Origin: Gonocerus acuteangulatus
Taxonomy: Eukaryota; Arthropoda; Insecta; Hemiptera; Coreidae
NCBI GenBank assembly: GCA_946811695.1
Contig: OX328132.1
Coordinates: 127,964,808-128,028,807, forward strand
Reading direction: 5' to 3'
DNA length: 64,000 nt
Under the pieces are notes generated by a model. The model saw nothing but the letters and a program-made list of their open reading frames with translations, was not told the origin of the DNA and did no database searches. Of the stretch, positions 1 through 11,514 are shown piece by piece. Position numbers and translations under genes: made by a program. The first letter of the stretch is position 1. Each line of letters begins with the position of its first letter.

Positions 1-264
1 TAGCTCTAAATGTCGTGCGTCGAATCTAGTTACCAGCTTCTAGACGGTATTATTTGAGAGCGTTATTTGAATAACATTGAGTCAAATAAAAATTCTTTAT
101 TTCATGTTCAGTTGAACCGACAGAAATTTCGGTTGATTGAGGTTTTAGCCTGAGAACGATTATGAAGTAAACCAGGGGATAATCAATAAAATAATAGAAT
201 TAAATAAAGCGAAACAAAGGAAGATTCTAAGAAATATCTTGGGCACGGTAAAATGTTATGTATT
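1..264. other. AT-rich sequence, nothing recognised
   Basis: No long open frame, repeat-family signature or RNA motif was recognised here. It lies just left of a family T repeat fragment and is probably decayed repeat or upstream intron/intergenic DNA. Confidence 0.4.
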
Positions 265-545
265 TACTAGTTGTTACCCGCCGTGCCATGCTACACTTAC
301 TTTCTGCATCTAGAAAAGCCAAGATAAATTAGAAAACAATAAGTAATATTAAAAACTAATAACACAAATCTGTAACTGTTCGGGTTCACAGTTTCGAACC
401 CGTGACCTCCGAACTGTGAGTCCTAGACGATTTTGACACCCCCCGGATCATACATATGTGCCAAGCATGGTCAAAATCGGTCAAACGGTGTGGATTTGTA
501 TAAGGAACATACAGACAGACAGCTGGTAGACATTCTTGACCTAGC
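265..545 (+). mobile_element. Family T repeat fragment
   Basis: It starts with a GTTACCCG..GTGCCATGCTACAC block and ends with the tail GTGTGGATTTGTATAAGG followed by CAGACAGACAGC. The same head and tail recur near 3671, 26184, 57548 and 60018. The tail resembles the 3' regions of RTE-like LINEs and their non-autonomous partners (inference from memory). No coding capacity is visible. Confidence 0.6.
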
Positions 546-553
546 CTATAATG

Positions 554-762
554 AATCCGTCCACTGGAAGATGGCGTTTGGGAGTAACGCTTACGTTTTT
601 GAGTTCATATGCTTGTAAGTTCTCGTTTCATAGGCTTCTTGGGCTAGGAAAACGAATGAAACCATTTTTAAGGTGATAGCTTTAACCGTTTCCGATAAAA
701 TCGGAAAAATAGTTGTTAAATCAAGTTTTTGGTTGGGTTACTCATGGGAGTCGGTTAAAATA
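554..762 (+). mobile_element. Family G internal fragment
   Basis: This stretch carries the motifs GATGGCGTTTGG, TAACGCTTACGTTTTTGAG, ATAGGCTTCTTGGGCTAGG and AAAACGAATGAAACCATTTT. They appear in the same order in the longer G copies at 17637, 18508, 31143 and 34148. It is a truncated piece next to a longer G copy. Confidence 0.6.
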
Positions 763-774
763 TTTTCTGCATGT

Positions 775-898
775 TAGTGCGGTTACTCCCCATCTCCATA
801 GGGAGAACCCGCTTGTGAAGCAATCCGGAAGTGCCGACTAGAAACTTTCACGTTTCAGACCCTATAGATCACGAAAATATAGGTGGCTAAAATTTGTG

Positions 899-967
<69 letters not shown>

Positions 968-2066
968 ATATATTTATATATATGCTTGTCTGTTCGCTCT
1001 CTAGCAAGCTCAAAAATGGTCCGAATTTGACGAAATTTGGTACAAAAATCTGTCGTCTAATTTGAAAGGTCAAGTTCGTTAACCAGCAGAATCCTCCCAC
1101 TAAAAGATAGTGTTTGGGGCGAAATTCGCGCAAAAAAAAATCGTAACGCTTACGTTTTTGAGTTTATATGCTTGCAGGTACTTGTTTTATAGGTTTCATA
1201 ACATAAGAAAACGAATGAAACCATTTTTAAGGCGATATCTGTAACCGTTTCTGAGAAAAGTGGAATCAATGTTTTTGTAAGTCATTATTTTTTTGTGAGT
1301 ACTTAGAATCGCGGGATTCTATTGAAATATTTTCTACATCTTGGAAATTAATCCCAACTAAGATGTTTAAATTTTGCTTATATTTGGAGCTAAGGAAGCA
1401 TGCGAAAATAATTATTTTATTAATAGACATGAAAAGTTTTCGGATCTCTATACACTTTTGCTTACTAAATTCTCTACAAAAAAGGTTCTGAAGTAATATT
1501 CGATGGGGCAACGTTAATGAGAGATATAAGTGCTTAAAACTTAAAAAGTGTTTGTTTTGTTGTTTTGAAATTGTTTTTCTCTTAATTTATCTCACTTTTT
1601 AATTGGTTGTTTCTAGTTTTAAATTGCATTTATCAGTAATAAGCTAAGAAACGGTGAAAGGTATTGTAGTGGCTGTGGTAATCATGATGGCAGTGGCTAA
1701 TCATGATGACGTAGTTTGTTTTGAATTCTCCTATCTATATAACCTTCCTCATAGCCTCCAACTGAAGTTACCGTTATTTCTTATTTTACAGACAAATTTA
1801 ACCCACGACAGAATAGAATTTCATTCGCCTTGAAGCACATATTTACAGTTGATTATAACAGTAAAACAAATTTGCTAGTCCAAGCCAGCTTTAGGGTGTT
1901 CCAGGAAAAAGGGTACGCTGCTGGCCCTTTGTCACCGGTCATAAATCATTTCAAGAAAGATCGGACCAAAATAATGAGTGTTTCTATTTCATTCTTTCCA
2001 AATGACACTAGGAATAAGAACGGAACCGCGCTAAGATGATGCAGTTCCTGCGAGTCGGACTTTTTA
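775..2066 (+). mobile_element. Family G element, near full length
   Basis: The left end carries the GCGGTTACTCC..GGGAGAACCCGC hairpin. The body has an internal (TA)n/(TG)n tract at about 901-966 between GGTGGCTAAAATTTG and a GTCTGTTCGCTC motif. The right end is GGAACCGCGCTAAGATGATG through GAGTCGGACTTTTT. Other copies share this order. It looks like a non-autonomous DNA element. Open frames within it, such as the Tyr/Ile-rich ones, come from the microsatellite and are not genes. Confidence 0.65.
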
Positions 2067-2887
2067 TATATATAGATTTATTTATGAGCATACGCTGCAA
2101 AGGCGAATTGCCCAATACAATTTATGTATATACTTCCAATTACACAATGGAAATTATGCCTATATATCCAGTTCTACAATTAACTACACGATACATGTAG
2201 ATTTTGGATTGTTAAGTTTTCAAACTTTTCATAATGAATAAAATTTATCGAAGATTGTATTTACTTTTCTTAAGAACTTACTTGTTGGTTCTATTGTTAG
2301 TAAGTTTTTTGAAAGTCTTCCTATGTAATTCATTTTACATCCACGATCAATTTTTTTGTTGCATTTTTGGCTTCTTTGCCCGGTTCCGGATAAACTCATG
2401 TGCCCAGGTTTCCAAGACATTTTCACGATTATGTTTTGTTCTTGTACCTGTTTAGAAATTTTATAAATGTATTAGGTGTGTTTAGGCGAGAGCAAATAGT
2501 TTCATGAATCTGAAAAAGAATAATTTGTTGCTTCGGGCGAATGGTAATGTTTTTCAGGCAAAAAAGAATCGCATTTAACTCTGGAGTAGAAATGCTAGAG
2601 TTGGCCAGGTAAAGAAAACGGTGAATACTCGAGGCTTCACAACCACTTCCTCTAGACACAGAAATATAAAAAATAACTGATGTGATCAGGAAAAGAAAAT
2701 GTTTTCTTTATGGCCACTTTACACATTTTCTACGAAATGGGTTTGCATGTGATGATTTTCTGAAGCCTGATTCATTTCGGATGAAAGTTTTAGCACAAGG
2801 GATTTGCCGAGAAAATCCTAAGCATAAAACTGTCAAGAAGTGGACTGAACAAAGAAAGCAACATATCGGCATAACTGGGCAAATATC
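2067..2887. other. AT-rich DNA, no recognised gene
   Basis: Several short frames of 65-91 codons occur on both strands, but none has recognisable domains, compositional signal or splice context. The first 150 bases loosely resemble the 3' untranslated part of the LINE at 7.5 kb. I treat it as decayed repeat. Confidence 0.4.
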
Positions 2888-3130
2888 AGGGGCGTTTATA
2901 GGAAATAATTGGGGGGGGCTGGTAGATATTGAGGGATATGGAATACTAACAATCTAGAACTTGGAATAGTTAGCAAACTAAAACGCCATTACAACCCCAA
3001 AAAAATATTTTTTCTGAACTAAGTGATCTTATTTAATTTATTTTTAACGTTTTTATGACGTATTTTACCCATTAAATCCAAATTTCGGTGGGGGGTGCAG
3101 CACGTCAGCCCCCCTTATATACGCCTATGA
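2888..3130 (+). mobile_element. Family M MITE (GGGGCGTTTATA ends)
   Basis: The element begins with CAGGGGCGTTTATAGG and ends with TTATATACGCCTATG, and has an internal G-rich block. It is homologous to a better-bounded copy at 21466-21704 that has an 8-bp duplication. The body includes GGAATACTAACAATCTAGA and GAACTAAGTGATCTTATTTAATTT, as in the other copies. No clear target duplication was seen here. Confidence 0.6.
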
Positions 3131-3209
3131 CAAAAGTTAAAACTCAACGCAGAAATAAGTTGGAATAGTGTAGTCCTTAGTGAGCCGAAACGAAATGAAC
3201 CAATCAAAT

Positions 3210-3300
3210 TCAGGTCTCCCCCTGGTCTGGTGGCTAACACCTTAGATTCTCATGCGGGAGATGGGAGTTCGAATCCCACCGGCAGAAGGGATTTTTCTCA
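3210..3300 (+). mobile_element. tRNA-derived SINE head
   Basis: It contains an A-box-like segment (TGGTGGCTAACACC) and a good B-box (GAGTTCGAATCCCA) inside a 5-bp T-stem, spaced as in a tRNA gene. The acceptor strands do not pair and no proper anticodon arm forms, so this is better read as a pol III SINE head or tRNA pseudogene than a functional tRNA. The downstream body to about 3530 is not recognised. Confidence 0.45.
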
Positions 3301-3670
3301 TTTCAGGGTCGTTGAGAAAATTCCATGGATGTCACTGTGTATCCTCCAAATCTTTGATCGTTGCTCTACGTGTTTCGCCCCCTTATCTGGCGCCTCATCC
3401 GGAGCTTATAACTCTAACTATTTCTAATAAGGTGTTTATAGTTAGCCGTCAAGGTGGTAAGCAGTCCTTAATACAAATGTTTACAAAAATCGTATTGATG
3501 TTTTCTTAGCCAAATTTCTGATCACATCATTAAACATAATTTTTTTATTTATTTATTAAGAGTTTCGCAGCTGTTAGCGATTTATTCTATAACAATAAAT
3601 GATGATATTACAAAATTACATTTACAAATTTTGTATATAGAATCAATATGATTATGTAATATATTATATT
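3301..3670. other. Unrecognised sequence, possible SINE body then AT-rich
   Basis: The first 200 bases may be the body of the tRNA-like element. From about 3540 there is T-rich low-complexity DNA resembling LINE 3' untranslated sequence. Overlapping short frames (65 and 85 codons) show no recognisable product. Confidence 0.35.
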
Positions 3671-4313
3671 ACTAGCCGTTACCCGGCGTGCCATGCTACG
3701 CCTACTTTCTGCGTATAGAAAAGCCTAAATAAATTAGACACCAAATAAGTATTATTAAAATCTAATAACACGAATCTGTAACTGTTATGAACCCGTGGCC
3801 TCCCAACTGTGAGTCCTAGACGACTTTGACCTAACCTAGAACACCCCCCGTATCAAGACATACATGTATACCAAGTTTCGTAAAAATTCTAACGGTGTGG
3901 ATTTGTATAAGGGACAAACATACAGACAGACAGCTGGTAGATTTTTTTGACCTAGCCTACGGCACTCCCCAGATTAAGATCTATCTGTGTACCGAGTTTA
4001 GTCAAAATCGGACGAACGGTGTGGATTTGTATAAGGGACAAACATACAGACAGTCAGCTATAAGACGTTTTTGACTTAGCCTACGACACTCCTCAAATTA
4101 AGATCTACATGTGAACCGAGTTTAGTCGAAATCGGACGAACGGTGTGGATTTGTATAAGGGACAAACATACAGACAGACAGCTGGTATTTTTTGACCTAG
4201 CCTAGGAGATTTCTCGTATCAAGACCCACCATTATTCCAAGTTTGGTCAAAATCGGTCAAACGGTGTAGATTTGTATAAGGAACAAACAATCAGAAAAAC
4301 AGACAGACACGTG

Positions 4314-4382
<69 letters not shown>
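3671..4382 (+). mobile_element. Family T element with four tandem internal units
   Basis: After the GTTACCCGGCGTGCCATGC head, a unit of about 120 bp repeats roughly four times (about 3826-4300). Each unit carries TTGACCTAGCCTA, an AAGATCTA segment, a TCAAAATCGG segment and GGTGTGGATTTGTATAAGG. The element ends in a long (TA)n tract at 4315-4381. Other T copies have one or two units, so the unit number is variable. Confidence 0.65.
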
Positions 4383-4384
<2 letters not shown>

Positions 4385-4492
4385 TTATGTGTATATTATT
4401 ACATTACAGTATGTCTATATCTATATATATGCATACACACATACATATATTCATATAAATACATACACATACGTACACATACACACACCTAT

Positions 4493-4544
<52 letters not shown>

Positions 4545-4808
4545 AATAAATATACGTAAATAAAGGTCAGAAATACGTGGAATAAAATATATACATATGC
4601 ATATATTATTGCACTATATCTATATTAATTGTTTTACTTACAATTAAATTATTATATCTATATACTTATTTTATTAATTAATATTATTATTACATTATTT
4701 CTTATTATTATCTGTATACTTATATTACACATTATTATTATTATTGCATTATTCCTTATTATTATCTATATACTTATATTACTAATTATTATTACATTGC
4801 TCATTATT
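4383..4808. repeat. Low-complexity (TA)n, (CA)n and TTA-rich DNA
   Basis: There is a CA/TA-rich stretch at 4430-4510, (TA)n at 4510-4541, then a TTA/ATT-rich tract to about 4808. The Tyr/Ile/His- and Leu/Ile-rich open frames here are products of this composition and are not genes. Confidence 0.7.
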
Positions 4809-5922
4809 ATATTTTTTTTTCACTACAGAGTAATTCGCCAATTAAGTATTTTATGCTGCAATTTGTTCATAGCAAACAGTTTAGTTTGGGTCTGTAATGT
4901 TTATATTCAGATTTAGTTAATGCTTGAAATAGATTGGTGTAATGTTATCCACAAAGATAGATATATCTGCCTTTCAGATTTACTTATATAAATAATGTTA
5001 GGTAGATAAGTAAATAGAGGTTCTTATTATGTGACGTATTGTCACAGTTTGTTAAATATCTTTGTATTTTTTAAATATGTGTATATCTTGTCAATTTACT
5101 GGCTTCCATCTGAGTAGTTGAGTCATGTTGTCCGGTAAGTTATAGTTTTCTCTCAACCGACATTCAGTCAGGATGTGTTTTATTGTCAGTGGAGTGTTAC
5201 ATACTTCACATGTCGGTCTGTCCTGTCTTCGTAAGTGCGTCATAAGACAACTTCTTCTCTTCTATTCAGCCTTATGCTGGATGTCCATTTATCGACTCTT
5301 TGTTTAATTTCTCTTAGTTTGTTGTCTATTTTCATGTGCCAGGATCTCTGCCACTTCTCTATAACTACTTTTTTGACTTCATTCTGCATATCTCTGTACG
5401 TTATGTGGTTTATGCCCTGATGTTGTTGTTTTGTTGCAGTCTTGGCAATTTTGTCGACTATTGTATTTTGTTCAATGTCTTCGTGTCCCGGGAGCCAGTA
5501 TATTGTTATCAGTTTCTTCGTGTCGTAAATCCGTTGTAGTATTTGTATGTTAAGTGGGTTTGGATTGTAAGTGTTCTGTGGTCCTGTTATTGCGCTGAGT
5601 GAGTCTGTACATATCGTTATCCTGTCTTGTGTTACGTCCGGTATGTTCTCTAAGGCCAGTAGAATGGCATGCAGTTCAGCTGAATAGCTGCTTGTAAGGT
5701 CTGGCAGTTTAATGCTGACGGTCTTTTTATCAATTACAGCTGCAGCGGCCGTGCCTTGTGAAGTCTTAGATCCGTCCGTGTAGATGAATAACGTATCTGT
5801 ATTTTTTTGTAGGTGTATTGGTAAGTATGTGTAGTTAAGGGTTTTTTCTTTTTAAATTTTGCCAGCTCCAAGTCAAATCTTAGGTTGTGGATAGTGCATG
5901 GTAGCTAAGTCGGTGAGGGTCT
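4809..5922 (-). pseudogene. LINE 1, part 3: RNase H and C-terminus remnant
   Basis: On the minus strand this encodes the RNase H region of an I/Jockey-group LINE. It has a YTDGSK motif near 5785-5770, then SAELHAILLALE (first Glu), then CTDSLSA (third Asp), then WLPGHED. A C-terminal RREEVVLA segment and a Cys-rich VCNTPLTIKHILTEC-type tail lie at about 5250-5130. Stops and frameshifts are present. The T-run at about 4809-4818 may be its poly(A) end. It continues LINE 1 part 2 (7045-7483), from which it is separated by the TIR element at 5925-7042. Confidence 0.75.
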
Positions 5923-5924
5923 TA

Positions 5925-7042
5925 GGGTACGTTCATGGTGAGGATTCATTCTGCGATGCTACGATAGCTACTCCGATGAGCGCTGCCCCGATGTATTCTA
6001 CATCGATGGAGGGTGTTCATGCTGACTCACCATTGCATTGGGTCTTGCTGGGAGTAAAGTAACCTTCAACAGTGAATTAGCTTTTGTTTATGAAAAAGCT
6101 CTGCTTATGTTAGTGAGAAAAAATGAGCCTTTACAATTAGTTCGCGATGTTCCTGACAAAGAAAAAGGGATTGGTTTCTTACTCGGAAAAATTAATGGAA
6201 TCCTAATAATTTTAGCGAGTTGGGTAGACTAGAGTCGCTTAAATTAATATAATTCTATTAATTGCGAGTTGGATTGGCTAGAGTTTTCTTATATCTTCTT
6301 GAGCGAGTGGAGCGTAGCGTAGCGAGCGGAAACGCATATCATGTATTACTTAATAAATGTAAAAGATCCAAAAAAGAGAGAGAAAAGGAATAAAATATGT
6401 TTGTTTACAAATATCGTTGTTTGTTATCCTTCATAACCTGCAAAACAGTCAACTTTAATGCTTAATAACTTTTTTCATAGTTGAGAGAATTGATTTTGAT
6501 CATATTAACCTTTTTATTAATAAATATTACTTGCCATTATCCAATATGAATTATAACCGTAGATAACGAGTCAAGTAGTAAAAGATAACCAGCAAAGAAC
6601 CTGTAAGCTAATCAGTAAGTTTATCAGCGAGTACGAGTAACTGTTATAAATCACTTAACTAAATAAATACTTCAAAAGTAACTGGATGTAGTCTTCGCAA
6701 AAAGACACAATTTTCTTTCATCTCGACAACGAAATAACCAAAAAAGAATAATCACACAAGATGAAGTAATGAGAGAGGGTAGGTGACCTGCGCACTAGAG
6801 GCCTTTTGAAGGAACCAATCACAGTCAGGCCCACATCGCGGCTTCCCTCCTCACTGCGAGGAGAAAACAAAATATTTGTTCTTCCCCGCGGTCACTGCGC
6901 GAGTGCGAGAATAGCATCGGAAGTAAGGATCCTCACTATGAACACTCCCACCTTAATACATGTGTTTGTTTTACATCGGGGCAGCGCTCATCGGAGTAGC
7001 TATCGTAGCATCGCAGAATGAATCCTCACCATGAACGTACCC
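5925..7042. mobile_element. TIR DNA element with 70-bp perfect ends and TA duplication
   Basis: The first 70 bases (GGGTACGTTCATGGTGAGG...) are the exact reverse complement of the last 70. The element is flanked by TA on both sides (5923-5924 and 7043-7044). Removing it with one TA rejoins the reading frame of LINE 1 across the break (..TELYV-K-TLTDLA..), which supports the boundaries. A degenerate second copy of the TIR lies internally near 6915-6955. The internal frame at 6038-6232 has no recognised product. A partial copy occurs at 61640-61817. A TA target suggests Tc1/mariner-type mobilisation, but no transposase is visible. Confidence 0.85.
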
Positions 7043-7044
7043 TA

Positions 7045-7492
7045 ACGTAAAGTTCAGTTATTTGTATATTCGTGCCTTGGGAGTTGGATTCGTATCTAAC
7101 TAGCAATGGGCGTTGCCTAGATGGTTGTGTTTGGTATTTCCGCACCATTACTTCGTCAGTCCGTCTAGGAGTGCATGCGCTGTTCATAGATGCAGATTTT
7201 AATATAAATTTTAAACAGTTTAGCATACGTCTGAACTCCAGAGGAAGTTCTCCGCATTCCACATGGAGACTGTTGGCCGGGCTTGATCTAAAAGCTCCAG
7301 TTGCAACCCGCAAGCCTAAATTCTGTATAGGGTCCAGTATTTTAAGTGTACTGGGCTTGGCAAAAGAGTACGCAACGCTTCCGTAGTCCAGAAGGGACCT
7401 GGTATATGCATATATAGTGTCAGTATTACACTTCTGTCTGCACCCCACGTGGTATTGCCTAGAATCATTGAGAGATGTAAAGATTTTTTACA
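7045..7492 (-). pseudogene. LINE 1, part 2: connection between RT and RNase H
   Basis: The minus strand encodes a segment typical of I/Jockey-group LINEs between reverse transcriptase and RNase H: NTTWGADRSV, LLDYGSVAYSFAKPSTLKILDPIQ, then RVATGAFRSSPANSL (read across one frameshift near 7400). It matches the corresponding part of LINE 2 (9200-9480), but is diverged. Its upstream half is at 10751-11339, across the LINE 2 insertion. Its downstream half is at 4809-5922, across the TIR element. Confidence 0.75.
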
Positions 7493-8103
7493 TTTTTTTT
7501 TTTTTTTTTTTTTTATATAATTTATTCATGAGCACCCCGCATTGACAGCGTTTCGCCCAGGTACACGTATAAAATAGAAATACATAACAACAACAAAATA
7601 GTTACAATATTACATAATTACAAATCCAATTACATTATTGTGTGTATCAATCTAATTATACAATTAAGTTTGTGAATAACATACAGCTAAAAGTAAAATT
7701 AACTAGTAAAAAACAATACATTTTTAAGAAAAACTTATAATTATAAAGGAAGCGAAGAAAATAGTTCCTATGTACAGTATGACTATATAATCGCAACAGT
7801 TTCTATTTACAATATAGGTTCTATGCATAATATGACAACATACATAAGAACAATAGCCCCATGTACAATCAATAGGAAGGATCCTATGTAAAATAATGAT
7901 GAATAAATGAATATATCACGTTATGAGTGATGTATATTAAAAAAAAATAAAAAAAAAAAAAAAACAACTTTCAACGGCGATGTTAAAAGCATAGTTTGGG
8001 TCGTCTAGACAATCAAAGACAATGAATTAAGAAAATTAAGTGGTTGTTGTAATACATACTACACCCACATGTTGACTATTTGAGGAGTTTGGTCTGGGGT
8101 TTG

Positions 8104-9396
8104 TTAAATTTTGTTAAAAATATTGTTGTCTTTAAGAAAGGTATGTATAGCGTTGATATGGTGACTGCTATCACGGAGTAGTTCGTTCATGTCTCGTGGA
8201 ATTTCCAAGTCTTGTCTCAAATTACAGTCTGTCAGTATATGTTGAACTGTGAGGTCTTTGTTACAGATTTGGCACAGTGGTTTATCAGACTTTGTCATAA
8301 GGTATTCATGAGTTATACGTGTGTGGCCTATCCTTAGTCTGGCTAACACTACTTCTTCTCGCCTTGAATCCCTGTATGACGAAGCCCAGTCGCTTACGGT
8401 CTGTTTAATTTGTCGAAGTTTGTTATCTGTTATGCTCGACCAGTTCAGTTGCCATTTGTCTTTTACGTCGTTTTTATTTTGCCGTGAAACTTCTTTGTGG
8501 TACAATTTAAGTTGGCCATAAGTTGGTTCCTCCGTCACAAGTTTTGCTTGTAAGTCAGCAGCCGTGCTTTGTCCTAAGTCATTGTGCCCTGGCAGCCACC
8601 ATAGTGTGATGTGCTTTCCAAATGTATGTAAATTGTGAATTTGCTCTATAATTTCTATGCATGTAGGATGTGTTGTGTACATGTTCTGTAAGCACTGGAG
8701 TGAACTCAAAGAGTCGCTACAGATGATTACATGTGGCTGGTGGGTTAATGGGACGTTCTGTAGTGCAAGAAGGATAGCACGGAGCTCGGCTTCTAATATG
8801 CTAGAATATGGTGGTCGCTTTAAACGGAAGATGCTATCTTGGATTATAGCCGCAGATCCGACATCATTTGGCATTTTGGACCCATCAGTGTAAAATGTTT
8901 GGCAATTTTTGTGCTTTGTAATAAATGCTTTAAAGTATTCTGTGTATAATATTGTACTGGCTGGATTTGTCTTTTTGAATTTTGTGAGTGTTAAATCTAT
9001 ATTATAATTTTGAGTTATCCAAGGAGGTGTTAGTGTAAGTTTGTGTGTAATAATATTTGGATTGCTAAGACCAAACTCCTCTTTCACTCTACGATATCTT
9101 ATTATGAACGGTCGAATGTGGCCTTCTCTGCGTTCATAACCGTCAGCATGAGGGTTGTCTAGTATGTCACTTATACAAGAGGTATTGGGATACGAAATAA
9201 TTTTATTATAAAATTTACTTATGAGCATAGCTCTCCTAATGTGCAATGGAGGTTCTGCTGATTCAGCATACAAACTTACTGAGGGGCTTGACCTAAAGGC
9301 ACCAAGGGCTAGTCGAATTGCAGTGTTGTGTATAGGGTTTAGCATGTTCAGTGTACTGGGTTTGGCAGACGAGTATGCTACACATCCATAGTCCAG
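8104..9396 (-). pseudogene. LINE 2 RNase H and C-terminal region
   Basis: This is a long uninterrupted frame. From N- to C-terminus it has DYGCVAYSSAKPS, LNPIHNTAIRLALGAFRSS, FYTDGSK (first catalytic Asp), EAELRAILLAL (Glu), CSDSLSSLQC (Asp) and WWLPGHNDLG with a following AAD (final His/Asp). These are the type I RNase H residues in order. The end has RREEVVLARLRIGHTR and a CQICNKDLTVQHILTDC Cys/His motif, as in I and Jockey-group elements. The RNase H domain degrades RNA from RNA:DNA hybrids during retrotransposition. A frame break separates it from the RT frame, so the protein is not intact. Confidence 0.85.
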
Positions 9397-10750
9397 GATA
9401 CTACATCCATAGTCCTATACATTATACATAGGAGGATCGGTAGACGCCTAGCATTACACGTCTGTCGGCCCCCCATTTTGTATTACGAAGGATTCTTAAA
9501 ATATGTAACGATTGTTTACATCTTTTGAGAAGGTCCTTTAGGTGGGGTACCCATGTGAGGCGTCTGTCAAAGTGTAGACCTAGGAATTTTAACACATCTT
9601 TTTGAATAACAGGTCTGTTGTTTAAGTGCAGAGTGTAGTTGGTGTTTTGTCTTTTTCTAGTAAATAAAATAGATTTCGTCTTGTTTGTCGAGAAAGTCAG
9701 TCCAGTTTTCTCGGTCCAGTGTCCTAGTGAATGAATAGCGTCTTGAATTTTGTTTTGTGCTTCTTCTACTGAATGGGACGAGTAAAAAATTAATAGGTCA
9801 TCAACATATAAGCCGTATTGCACATCAGGAGGAATATGTTCTTTTACTGTATCCATTGCTATGAGAAATAATGTAGTACCGAGTACACTGCCCTGAGGAA
9901 CGCCCATTTCTTGTTTAAAGACACCTGAAAGGCAAGTTCCATTTCTTACTCTGAATGTTCTGTTAGTGAGAAAGGAATTTATAAATTTAAGGACCTTTCC
10001 TCTAACACCCCATTCATAGAGCTTAGTTACGACGATTCCTTGCCATACTGTGTCGAATGCTTTATTTATGTCAAATGAGACGGCTAATGTTGATTTTTTA
10101 TTGAGGAAACCATCTATGATATATGATTCCAATCGTATTATGAGGTCTAACGTTGAATGATTTGGTCTAAAACCACATTGAAACATTGAAAGTAGTTTTT
10201 TTGATTCAATTAACCAAATCAATCTTTTATTTAGCATTCTTTCAAGCAATTTGCAGACACAGCTGGTCAGTGATATCGGTCTGTAACTTGCAATGTCTGA
10301 TTTGTCTTTATTGGGTTTCAGTATTGGAATAACGATACTGCTTTTCCAACATTCAGGGACAGTCCCAGAGTCATAAACTGAGTTCATGACACGCAATAAT
10401 TGAATGAGAGCAATATCTGGAAAATGTTTAATCATTGAGTAGGTAATGTTGTCGGGTCCAGGGGAAGTACCTTGTGTCTTAGATAATGCAAGCTGTAATT
10501 CATCAAGTGTGAATGGTTCGTTTATTGGATTATTCGCGTCAGGTATAGCAAAAATGTTAGGTTCGTTACTGAGTAATGGGTTGTTTTCAGGAGTTTTTGA
10601 TATTTCATAGAAGTGGTTAGCTAAAGCATTTACGATATCATTGTAGTCTGTGAGTATCGTGTTTGGTGTTTTGAGTCCAGATATAGGTGCTTTATATTTT
10701 TTATGTTGAATTTTTCTAAGGTTTTCCCAAATAGCTTTAGGTGAAGGTTC
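9397..10750 (-). pseudogene. LINE 2 reverse transcriptase region
   Basis: The open frame runs upstream of the first Met at 10435 to about 10750 (KAIWENLRKI.. onward). RT blocks visible in order are TSPGPDNITYSMIK, IPILKPNKDKSDIASYRPIS, FQCGFRPNHSTLD, AVSFDINKAFDTVW, GVPQGSVLGTTLF and the catalytic YVDD. A thumb-like KFLGLHFDRRLTWVPHL follows. The frame ends about 9422, where a short tandem duplication containing GACTATGGATGTA (9380-9415) throws the RNase H part out of frame. It has no 5' endonuclease, consistent with 5' truncation. Confidence 0.85.
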
Positions 10751-11339
10751 TTTACATCTATCAACGAGACTCTTTTAGTGGGGCACCCAGGTTAGTCTAG
10801 AGTCAAATATGAGTACTGAAAATTCAATTTGGTTAGTCAGTTTAATTGGGGAATTTTTAAGAGTTAATTGGATTTGTGGGGTCCGTCTCTTTTTGATAAA
10901 AATGATACTTTGAGTTTTTAGGGTGAAAAATTTGAGTCCGTTAGTATCGCTCCAATTCTCACGTTTATCCACTGTCTCTTGTATTAATGTAGTGGCATAT
11001 TCGACATCTTTTGTTCGAATGTAGATAAGCAAATCATCCACATACAGACAAAATCTTACTGGTGGCGTAATATGCTCGCGGACGGTGTCCATAGCTATTT
11101 TAAAAAGCGTTGTACTTATCACACTGCCTTGAGGCACTCCGTTTTCTTGTTGGAAGATGCTCGAAGCAGTGGTTCCAACGTTTACGCGAAATGTTCTATT
11201 CGAAAGGAAATTTAATACAAAATTGAGGAAAATTCCTTAAATATTCCATTCGGATAATTTTGACAGAATAAGTCGTCGCCAAACTGTATCATAAGCTTTT
11301 TCTATATCGAAAGAGACGACATTAAACATTAAAGCAGCT
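10751..11339 (-). pseudogene. LINE 1, part 1: reverse transcriptase remnant
   Basis: The minus strand has VVSFDIEKAYDTVWRRLI, then FLSNRTFRVNVGTT, QENGVPQGSVISTTLF, the catalytic YVDD and FDSRLTWVPH, with in-frame stops near 11237 and 10777. It ends at the LINE 2 junction with ..VDRCK. Parts 2 and 3 are at 7045-7492 and 4809-5922. The left boundary at about 11339 is where RT similarity stops. Confidence 0.8.
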
Positions 11340-11514
11340 CATGGAGCTAACCTTTCACCGACCTCAGGAGAGTCTGGATTGAATAATCCAATATGGCGGA
11401 TAGATGAAACACCTGACTATTTATCCATACTATAAAGCGAGTTTTTACAGAAAAAGAACAGTGGAATTGTGTCAGTGTACGAAATAACTTGTCTGTGAAG
11501 AAGTTTCTTTTACA
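11340..11514. other. Short unrecognised spacer
   Basis: No motif was recognised between the LINE 1 remnant and the following G element. A 67-codon minus-strand frame spans it without recognisable content. Confidence 0.4.

Larger units (their letters stand above)
7493..10750 (-). mobile_element. LINE 2: 5'-truncated I/Jockey-group LINE inserted in LINE 1
   Basis: It is a minus-strand LINE with a poly(A) tail (T-run 7493-7514 on the + strand), a 3' untranslated region (7515-8103), an RNase H frame and a reverse transcriptase frame. The 5' end is truncated upstream of the RT. The flanking LINE 1 sequence carries a TTTACAT duplication at 7487-7493 and 10751-10757. The host LINE 1 frame resumes across the insertion (..VDRCK / KKSLH..), so the position and boundaries are well supported. 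Confidence 0.85.

Noticed and set aside
855..1133. Tyr/Ile-rich frames over TA tracts (also near 4272, 16734, 17168, 17716, 18580, 24232, 30134, 31209, 34148, 50220)
   Set aside because: Translations of (TA)n microsatellites within family G or T repeats.
3215..3296. Possible functional tRNA gene
   Set aside because: A- and B-boxes are present but acceptor strands do not pair and there is no proper anticodon arm. A SINE or pseudogene reading is preferred.
6038..6232. 64-codon frame inside the TIR element as a transposase piece
   Set aside because: No DDE or HTH motif could be seen. Left as unassigned.
7072..7386. Plus-strand 104-codon frame
   Set aside because: Antisense shadow of the LINE 1 remnant.
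8321..8893. Plus-strand frames over the RNase H region
   Set aside because: Antisense shadows of LINE 2 coding sequence.
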